Shown piece by piece: positions 17,247-22,370 of a stretch of 22,370 nt of DNA. The DNA is from CAWBRT01 sp050015355 (GTDB lineage Bacteria; Acidobacteriota; Terriglobia; Terriglobales; Acidobacteriaceae), in the NCBI GenBank assembly GCA_050015355.1, contig JBEKBO010000077.1:1-22370 (forward strand), in the 5' to 3' direction. How positions within the stretch are numbered: position 1 is the first letter of the stretch; the number at the start of each line of letters is the position of its first letter. Both the position numbers and the translations under genes were made by a program. Below the pieces are notes generated by a model. That model was not told the DNA's origin. It ran no database searches and saw only the letters and a program-made list of their open reading frames with translations.

Positions 17247-17525
17247 GCACGAAGCATATCAGAGTGTTTCGCAACTAATAAAAAGCAAAATGACGAGGTT
17301 CAGGTTCAGCGGACAGAGTGCGGCAGCGCACACCTCATGGTGACGGGCGGCAGTGGTTTCGCCGCAGCGGTCACGTTTTCGCGTGACTGCTGTACTAGTT
17401 TGCGCCGCCGATTGCGCCTAGGGTAGGAATTGTAGTGCATTCATAGCAGTAGGGCCCCTTATAGCAGTTGGGGCTTTTCATAACGCAGTTTCGAATTCAT
17501 ATCTGTTCGTCCCCGGAGGACCACG
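17247..17525. other. Structured divergent intergenic region
   Basis: Between moaDE (minus) and the small ORF (plus). Three successive hairpins are visible: GTGCG/CGCAC (17318-17331), GCGGC/GCCGC (17347-17365) and an 11-bp stem with one G-T pair, CAGCGGTCACG (17365-17375) with CGTGACTGCTG (17382-17392). The region should carry the promoters of both genes, which I could not place. I compared it in my head with the Moco RNA motif expected before molybdenum-cofactor genes and did not recognise it. Confidence 0.45.
17443..17478. repeat. Tandem 18-bp repeat before the small ORF
   Basis: Two directly adjacent 18-bp units, 17443-17460 and 17461-17478, both begin ATAGCAGT and agree at 14 of 18 positions. 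They lie 48-83 bp before the GTG start of the small plus-strand ORF, a plausible place for a dimeric regulator to bind. Confidence 0.45.
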
Positions 17526-17693
17526 GTGAAAGCTAGCTTCTTGCGTCGCGTCATAAACATTCTTTTTTGCGTATACATACTCCTTATCCTCATAACTACC
17601 AGCGAAACGATCCCACAGGTGCGGGCGGGTTCAGCCGCGCCCGAGAGTTCCAATCTCACAATCGAGGTCAGTGAACTCCAGATGCACGATTGA
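17526..17693 (+). CDS. Small predicted membrane or secreted protein, 55 residues
   Basis: Not a family I recognise. GTG at 17526 follows an excellent Shine-Dalgarno, GGAGGA (17515-17520), with 5 nt spacing. The N-terminus is positive (MKASFLRRV) and runs into a hydrophobic stretch, INILFCVYILLILITT, then a polar C-terminus (SSNLTIEVSELQMHD). This fits either a signal peptide (a possible cleavage after VRA) releasing a peptide of about 20 residues or a single-pass membrane protein. A strong 11-bp stem hairpin begins 18 nt after the stop. Good ribosome-binding site, charged-hydrophobic-polar order and following hairpin argue that it is real. The base composition of the hydrophobic part is more AT-rich than the neighbours. 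It is divergent from moaDE and convergent with lon. Confidence 0.5.
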   Translation: MKASFLRRVINILFCVYILLILITTSETIPQVRAGSAAPESSNLTIEVSELQMHD

Positions 17694-17711
17694 GCCGGCG
17701 ATGGTTCCATG

Positions 17712-17735
17712 CGGCGTACTCCACGGAGTACGCCG
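17712..17735 (+). terminator. Strong hairpin after the small ORF
   Basis: A perfect 11-bp stem, CGGCGTACTCC (17712-17722) and GGAGTACGCCG (17725-17735), with a 2-nt centre, is followed on the plus strand by TTTGACTTTCC. It lies 18 nt past the stop of the small ORF. The tail is only moderately T-rich, so it may be a terminator or an RNA-stabilising stem. Confidence 0.5.
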
Positions 17736-17796
17736 TTTGACTTTCCGGGCGGAAAATTAGTGCGGTTCCTTTGCTGGTGTATCTAAAATCCCAACA

Positions 17797-17935
17797 GTAT
17801 GTCATGGCGACCGGAGCGCCGAGCGCCTGTGGGATAAACAAGAAGCTGTTCTGGCGCGGAGCGGAGCCACCCTTTGTTTTTTCGGTAGCAGAAACAAAAG
17901 GTGGCTCGACTTCGCTCGCCATGACAGCCTGATAC
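17797..17935. repeat. Composite palindromic element (REP/MITE-like)
   Basis: Outer arms TGTCATGGCGA (17800-17810) and TCGCCATGACA (17916-17926) are perfect 11-bp inverted repeats. Inside, 17864-17879 pairs with 17892-17907 in 15 of 16 positions, giving a long stem with GAGCCACC/GGTGGCTC at its base. There is no ORF with protein character. The CGCTCGCCATGACA core recurs at 4644 and, less exactly, at 6076. It sits between a plus-strand ORF and lon, which face each other. Confidence 0.65.
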
Positions 17936-17960
17936 GTTTGGAAATACCTGTTATCGACGC

Positions 17961-17993
17961 AAAAAAGCCCCACCCCCAGCCAGGGATAGGGCT
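17961..17993 (-). terminator. Intrinsic terminator of lon
   Basis: On the minus strand AGCCC and GGGCT, with an inner CCC/GGG pair, form a GC-rich hairpin followed directly by TTTTTT. It lies about 90-120 bp past the lon stop codon and points the right way. This is the clearest intrinsic terminator in the window. Confidence 0.8.
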
Positions 17994-18079
17994 CTTTCAT
18001 GTCTTTGCCAACCGGATCTCCCGGCCAGCCGTGCCTCGGGGTCCTCGGCACGCGCCGTGTTTACGCGTGTCAGGGCGCT

Positions 18080-20512
18080 TCAGACGCTGCTGAGCAACTG
18101 CTCGCGGAGCTCGGAATCTTTCTTCTCCTCGGCCTTGCTCGTCGGCAGCGCGATGTCGAGCACCTCGTTAATGGTGTTCGCGTAATGCACGTTAACGCCT
18201 TCCAATTGCTCGGGAAGCACGTCCTCTTCCACATTCTGCCGATTGTCGGCTGGGAAGATGAGGTCCTTCACTCCCGCGCGCCTGGCGGCAAGGAACTTCT
18301 CCTTCACGCCGCCGATCGGCAGCACGTTGCCGCTGAGCGTGATCTCGCCGGTCATGGCCAGCAGCGGTCGAACCGGCCGCTCGGTCAACAGCGAAACCAA
18401 TGCCGAAGCGATAGTCACGCCAGCCGAAGGGCCATCCTTCGGTATGGCGCCGGCCGGCACGTGGATGTGCAGATCGTGCTTCGACAGAAAGTCCTCGTCG
18501 ATGCCGAGCGAGACCGCGTTCGAGCGCACCCAACTAAGGGCCGCCTGCATCGACTCGCGCATCACGTCCTGAATCTGGCCGGTGATCTTGAACTCGCCCT
18601 TCCCTTTCATCTTCATCGCTTCGACAAAGAGGATGTCGCCTCCGGTCGGAGTCCAGGCAAGCCCAACCACCACTCCCGGCCGCTTCGTCCGTTCGGCGAT
18701 CTCGGTGTCAACCCTGACCTTGATGCCGCCCAGCATCTCGTGCACCACTTCGCGCGTTACGACGAGCTTATCGAGCTTGCCTTCGGCGATGCGGCGCGCC
18801 TGCTTCCGGCAAATGGTTCCGATCTGCCGCTCCAGGCTGCGCACGCCGGCCTCCCGCGTGTAGTGCCGGATGATGAAGCTCACCGCATCCTGCGTGAACT
18901 CGATCTGCTGATCGGTGACGCCGTTCTCCTCCGTCTGCCGCCTGATCAGGTACTGGAAGGTGATGTGAGCCTTGTCTTCTTCCGTGTAGCCATGCAGTTC
19001 GATGATCTCCATGCGGTCGCGTAGCGGATCGGGAATCGTATCGAGCTGATTGGCAGTCGTGATAAACAGCACCTTTGACAGGTCGAATTGCACGTCGAGG
19101 TAGTTATCGCGGAACGTGTTGTTCTGCTCCGGGTCCAGCGCCTCCAGCAGCGCTGAAGTTGGATCGCCGCGGAAGTCGCGTCCCACCTTATCGATCTCGT
19201 CGAGCATGAAAACCGGGTCGTTAGTTTCGGCGCGGCGAATCCCCTGAATGATCTGCCCCGGCATCGCTCCGATGTACGTGCGGCGATGTCCGCGGATCTC
19301 CGCCTCATCGTGCACGCCACCCAGCGACAGGCGGACAAACTTGCGTCCGAGCGCCCTCGCGATCGACTTGCCCAGCGATGTCTTGCCTACGCCCGGAGGT
19401 CCGAAGAAGCACAGGATCGGGCCCTTCATCTTCGGGTTCAGGCGGCGCACCGACAAATAGTCGAGAATGCGCTCCTTCACCTTCTGCAGGTCATAGTGAT
19501 CTTCGTCGAGGATGTCCTTTGCCTTGAGAATATCGGCTTCGACGCCCGACGATTTCGCCCAGGGCAGCACTACCAGCCACTCCAGGTAATTACGCGTCAC
19601 CGAATAGTCGGCCGCCATCGGGGACATGCGCGCCAGCCGGGCCAGCTCCTTGAGAGCTTCCTTCTTTACCTCGTCCGGCATGCCCGACTGTTCGATCTTC
19701 TCCTTGAATTCCTCCGCGTCGCGCTGTGTTTCGTCCTGTTCGCCCAGCTCTTTCTGGATTGCCTTCATCTGCTCGCGCAGGTAGTACTCACGCTGCGTCT
19801 GCTGTACGCGATCCTGCACCTCGGACTGGATCTTGTTCCGTAGCTGCTGCACTTCCAGCTCTTTTGCCAGGTGCTGATTGATTTTGTCCAGCCGCAGATA
19901 AACGTCCGGCGTCTCCAAAATCTCCTGCTTGTCGCGCGTTGAGAGCGAGGGCAGAGACGAAGCGACGAAATCGACCAAACGCCCCGGCTCTTCGATATTC
20001 ATCGCCACGGTCGACAGCTCGTCGGAGAGCGTCGGCGAGCCCGTCACGATCTGCTGGAACAGCGTGAGAATGTTCCGTTGCAAGGCCTCCACTTCGGCGC
20101 TCTTGGGCGGAATCACCTCGCTGATCGTGGTCACCGTCGCCTTCATGAACGGGGCCAACTGCGTGTATTCGTCAAGCCGCACGCGCTCCAGACCCTCGGC
20201 AAACACGAACAGGCTCTGGTTTGGCATCTTGACGACTTTATGAACCACCGCCAGCGTGCCGATCATGAACAGATCGGTCGGCTGCGGGGAATCCACGCGA
20301 GCCTCGCGCTGGGCCACAACCACAATGGTCTTGTCTTCTCCCAGCGAGTTGATCAGCTGAACAGAACTTTCGCGGCCCACAGTGAGTGGCAAAACAGCAT
20401 GCGGGAATAGGACCGTGTCCCGTACCGGCAGTACCGGCAGGGTGCGCGCTTCCGTGGCATCATCCCGTAATTCGGGCGGGACACTCTCTAAGTTGCGCGT
20501 TTCGTTGGCCAT
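18080..20512 (-). CDS. lon: ATP-dependent endopeptidase La (Lon protease)
   Basis: An 810-residue cytosolic AAA+ serine protease that degrades misfolded and regulatory proteins. ATG 20512 (MANETRN) is chosen because AAGGAG lies before it at about 6 nt and because an extended start at 20539 would translate an operator. The LON substrate-binding domain begins at LPVLPVRDTVLFPHAVLPL (about 25-45); a coiled coil around 210-260 leads to the AAA+ module. Walker A is GPPGVGKT at 371-378 and Walker B is MLDEID near 436-441. The C-terminal protease domain has the catalytic Ser696 in PKDGPSAGV and Lys737 in GGVKEKFLAA. Length is typical of LonA. It is monocistronic, with an HspR-type inverted repeat in the leader and an intrinsic terminator downstream. 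Confidence 0.98.
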   Translation of the reverse strand: MANETRNLESVPPELRDDATEARTLPVLPVRDTVLFPHAVLPLTVGRESSVQLINSLGEDKTIVVVAQREARVDSPQPTDLFMIGTLAVVHKVVKMPNQSLFVFAEGLERVRLDEYTQLAPFMKATVTTISEVIPPKSAEVEALQRNILTLFQQIVTGSPTLSDELSTVAMNIEEPGRLVDFVASSLPSLSTRDKQEILETPDVYLRLDKINQHLAKELEVQQLRNKIQSEVQDRVQQTQREYYLREQMKAIQKELGEQDETQRDAEEFKEKIEQSGMPDEVKKEALKELARLARMSPMAADYSVTRNYLEWLVVLPWAKSSGVEADILKAKDILDEDHYDLQKVKERILDYLSVRRLNPKMKGPILCFFGPPGVGKTSLGKSIARALGRKFVRLSLGGVHDEAEIRGHRRTYIGAMPGQIIQGIRRAETNDPVFMLDEIDKVGRDFRGDPTSALLEALDPEQNNTFRDNYLDVQFDLSKVLFITTANQLDTIPDPLRDRMEIIELHGYTEEDKAHITFQYLIRRQTEENGVTDQQIEFTQDAVSFIIRHYTREAGVRSLERQIGTICRKQARRIAEGKLDKLVVTREVVHEMLGGIKVRVDTEIAERTKRPGVVVGLAWTPTGGDILFVEAMKMKGKGEFKITGQIQDVMRESMQAALSWVRSNAVSLGIDEDFLSKHDLHIHVPAGAIPKDGPSAGVTIASALVSLLTERPVRPLLAMTGEITLSGNVLPIGGVKEKFLAARRAGVKDLIFPADNRQNVEEDVLPEQLEGVNVHYANTINEVLDIALPTSKAEEKKDSELREQLLSSV

Positions 20513-20519
20513 AACACTC

Positions 20520-20540
20520 CTTGAGTCAATCTTACTCAAC
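20520..20540 (-). promoter_or_regulatory. HAIR-like operator (HspR site) in the lon leader
   Basis: On the plus strand CTTGAGT (20520-20526), seven bases, then ACTCAAC (20534-20540) match the HspR-associated inverted repeat CTTGAGT-N7-ACTCAAG at 13 of 14 positions with the exact spacing. It lies 7 nt before the lon start codon and overlaps its Shine-Dalgarno. HspR is a MerR-family heat-shock repressor that controls lon, dnaK and clpB in actinobacteria. No hspR gene is in the window. Confidence 0.7.
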
Positions 20541-20838
20541 TTTTGATGTCGTTTGCCGGAAAATGGATTCAGTTCGAAATAAGTATTATAAGAATCATCT
20601 ACATAAGTCCACCCAAGCCCAGCCGCTCCGGCTGACGCCTCCGGCGCGAACAGCGGCTTTCACACCTGCCATGACCGGAGGCACCGCCGGAGGGCCGAAA
20701 AATGAGTCGCGCGGATTCTAGTTGAAGTCAGCCCGCTCGGCAATGCCAGACGAGAGAACAAACCAAAATATCCAGCTCACGCCGCTGCCGCCCTATCCTA
20801 ATAAGGGTTTAGCAGGCCCTAGCTTCCAGCAACCCGGC
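20541..20838. other. Intergenic region between terC 3' end and the lon leader
   Basis: No gene seen. It holds the candidate lon -10 box and an inverted repeat AGCCGCT (20621-20627) / AGCGGCT (20652-20658) with a GC-rich loop that could form a second stem. Plus-strand open frames here have no Shine-Dalgarno and are antisense to terC further on. No clear terminator for terC was found. Confidence 0.45.
20585..20590 (-). promoter_or_regulatory. Candidate -10 box of lon
   Basis: A perfect TATAAT stands on the minus strand about 72 nt before the lon start and about 45 nt before the HAIR site. No matching -35 at 16-18 nt is evident, so the assignment is tentative. Confidence 0.3.
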
Positions 20839-21798
20839 TTATTTCGCGTTCTCCCGCTTCTCGGGGAATGCCAACGAGAGCGCCACCGAAATCGCAAGCA
20901 CGCCCGCCACGGCTGCCAGGGCCCATCCGGTCGGCATCTCCCACCAGTTCGAAGCCAGCATCTTTGTGCCGATGAATACCAGAATCACAGCCAGGCCATA
21001 ATTCAGCAGATGAAACATCTTCATCATCCCCGCCAGCGCGAAGAACAGCGACCGCAGCCCGAGAATCGCAAAGACATTGGACGTGTACACAATAAAAGGA
21101 TCACGCGAAATAGCCAGGATCGCCGGAATCGAATCGGTCGCGAACACCACGTCGGTGGTTTCGATTACCACCACGACCAGCGCCAGCAGCGTGGCATAGC
21201 GTTTTCCTTCCCGATGGACGAAAAACCTGCCGTCTCCGAAATCGGCAACCATCGGCACATGCCCGCGAAAGAACTTGGCCACCGGATTACTCTCCGGGTC
21301 GATCTGGTCTTCGTCCTTCTGCACGAACAGCTTCGCACCGGCATAGACGAGAAAAGCCCCGAAAAGGTAAATCACCCAGTGGAAGCGATTCACCAGCGTG
21401 ACCCCTGTCAGGATGAAAACAGCGCGCGTCACCAGCGCGCCCAGGATTCCCCAGAACAGCACCTTGTGCTGATATTCACCGGGAACCCCGAAGTAGCGGA
21501 ACAGCAGCAGGAAAACGAAAAGGTTATCGACGCTGAGCGCCTCTTCAACCACGTATCCGGTGATGAACTCGAGCGAAAGCACGCGCGTCGGGCGGTGAAA
21601 CCTGCCCGTCATGGCGTGCCCGAAGAAATAAATCAGCAGGGCGAAGATTGCGGCCAGCGCAATCCACATCGCCGTCCAGGCAACGGCCTCGCGGAAGGGG
21701 ATGACGCGCACCTTGCGATGGAAGACGCCGAGATCCAGCGCCAGCATGGCAAACACGAAAACATGAAACAACACCCAAAAAAGCCAGTTCGTGGGCAT
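20839..21798 (-). CDS. TerC/Alx-family integral membrane protein
   Basis: A 319-residue polytopic inner-membrane protein of the TerC family, whose members (Alx, MeeF/MeeY-type) are linked to manganese export and to metal loading of secreted enzymes; older data link TerC to tellurite resistance. Family signatures are clear: EEALSVDNLFVFLLLFRYF near 84-102 with the conserved acidic SxDN motif, and ETTDVVFATDSIPAILAIS with FIVYTSNVFAILGLRSLFF in the second half. These acidic residues in membrane helices are thought to bind the metal. About nine hydrophobic helices are visible, with a soluble acidic loop (FVQKDEDQIDPESN) in the middle. The C-terminus is short and charged. ATG 21798 has a weak Shine-Dalgarno. 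I checked the upstream sequence for a yybP-ykoY manganese riboswitch and did not recognise one. It is monocistronic. Confidence 0.93.
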   Translation of the reverse strand: MPTNWLFWVLFHVFVFAMLALDLGVFHRKVRVIPFREAVAWTAMWIALAAIFALLIYFFGHAMTGRFHRPTRVLSLEFITGYVVEEALSVDNLFVFLLLFRYFGVPGEYQHKVLFWGILGALVTRAVFILTGVTLVNRFHWVIYLFGAFLVYAGAKLFVQKDEDQIDPESNPVAKFFRGHVPMVADFGDGRFFVHREGKRYATLLALVVVVIETTDVVFATDSIPAILAISRDPFIVYTSNVFAILGLRSLFFALAGMMKMFHLLNYGLAVILVFIGTKMLASNWWEMPTGWALAAVAGVLAISVALSLAFPEKRENAK

Positions 21799-22293
21799 CG
21801 CTGGAATTGTAACAACCGCTCAGTCGATTGCGCTCAACCCGAACCCAAAACGACCACGCGGGGGCCCGAGGTATGAGAATAGGAAATCCCGCGGGGCCCC
21901 ATTCAAGCACAGCTTGGTGGGGCTTTCGTTCGATATCACAGCACGGCGCAGGATAGGGAGATCGAGTCCAAGTGTCAGGGTCACCACGCGATTGATCGAA
22001 ATGCAGTTGCGGAACAGACAACTACCCCGCCCTAGCTTCGCCAGAACGGGGCAGTCCATAAGATTCTTACTTGCACCGCACCCTGGAAATATGGCCGTTC
22101 TTGCTTTGCTCACAATACTGGCGCCCTTTGTCGTCTACGCAGGTTCTCCAGTAACTACCGTCAGGTTGTTTCATCCACCCTGTGCAACTGGGTGCTGCTA
22201 GCGCAATAGTGCTGATGATGGAAAGTGCCGTAACCGCAAACACGAACCAGAGCCTAGAAGTGGTCTCATAAACTCTGTCGCAGTTAGACTGGC
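21799..22293. other. Gene-poor stretch upstream of terC
   Basis: About 495 bp without a convincing gene. Visible structures are CGCGGG (21857-21862) with CCCGCG (21888-21893), accompanied by GGGGCCC on either side, in the likely terC leader; and CCCCG (22025-22029) with CGGGG (22047-22051). Open frames on both strands lack Shine-Dalgarno sequences. The terC promoter should lie here. Confidence 0.4.
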
Positions 22294-22370
22294 ATGATGA
22301 AGTGTGTGGCGGTGGATTCGACGAGCATTGCTGCGATCGGCTATGACCGGGGGAAACGCGAGTTGGGGAT
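22294..22370 (+). CDS. KTSC-domain protein, N-terminal part (cut by the window edge)
   Basis: The frame from ATG ATG at 22294/22297 gives MMKCVAVDSTSIAAIGYDRG followed by KRELGI up to the window end. The VDSTSIAAIGYD stretch with a following charged turn is the recognised start of KTSC domains, small (about 60-70 residue) single-domain proteins named after a lysyl-tRNA synthetase C-terminal extension, whose function is unknown. Only about 25 residues are visible, so family assignment rests on this motif alone. There is no strong Shine-Dalgarno before the ATG. It is divergent from terC, about 500 bp away. Confidence 0.6.
   Translation, partial: MMKCVAVDSTSIAAIGYDRGKRELG

Noticed and set aside
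17668..18051. Minus-strand open frame of 127 residues
   Set aside because: It runs through the composite palindrome, the lon terminator and the strong hairpin; the translation has no protein character.
20722..21876. Plus-strand open frame of 384 residues opposite terC
   Set aside because: Antisense shadow of terC; Arg/His/Gln/Glu-rich and without a ribosome-binding site.
22091..22201. Plus-strand ORF of 36 residues with a hydrophobic start, resembling a signal peptide
   Set aside because: No Shine-Dalgarno, very short, and no following hairpin with T-run; the hydrophobic composition alone is not enough.

Overview
The window looks like chromosomal DNA of an Acidobacteriota member, probably class Terriglobia. 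This is inferred from three things: the style of the integrases, the VWA protein and the MoaD-MoaE fusion; the gene order recO-glyQ-glyS-ppdK; and a moderately high GC content. No rRNA or other marker settles the taxonomy. Nearly all housekeeping genes lie on the minus strand; only the integrases and a few genes of unknown function are on the plus strand.

Left end (1-2871) is a decayed integration hotspot next to a tRNA-Glu(UUC) gene. It holds the C-terminal remnant of one tyrosine recombinase, the N-terminal part of a second, an antiparallel coiled-coil fragment fused into that second one, a 5'-truncated zinc-ribbon gene, and one intact tyrosine recombinase. The intact gene ends 14 bp from the 3' end of the tRNA. 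The far end of the island is outside the window.

Next (2950-4606) come the tRNA promoter and two plus-strand genes of unknown function, one secreted and one cytosolic, separated by strong hairpins. From 4696 to 13078 lies a minus-strand block: recO, glyQ, glyS, ppdK, then an OafA-type membrane acyltransferase. It joins DNA repair, glycyl-tRNA charging and pyruvate/PEP conversion.

From 13338 to 17246 a second minus-strand block reads moaD-moaE fusion, VWA-domain secreted protein, Hfq/LSm protein, inositol monophosphatase, a truncated aconitase-family (fused LeuD/LeuC-type) remnant, and a small ferredoxin. The moaDE and VWA genes overlap by 4 bp. A short plus-strand ORF (17526-17693) with an excellent Shine-Dalgarno and a following hairpin sits divergently from moaDE.

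The right end has lon, preceded by a near-perfect HspR operator (HAIR), then terC, a gene-poor stretch, and the start of a KTSC-domain gene cut by the window edge. Palindromic REP-like elements sharing a CGCTC..C.ATGACA core lie at several gene ends.

I see no complete undescribed multi-gene system. The most useful leads are the HspR-type operator at lon, the MoaD-MoaE fusion with an internal Gly-Gly, the small secreted or membrane ORF near 17.6 kb with its structured leader region, the REP-like palindromes, and the layered integrase remnants.
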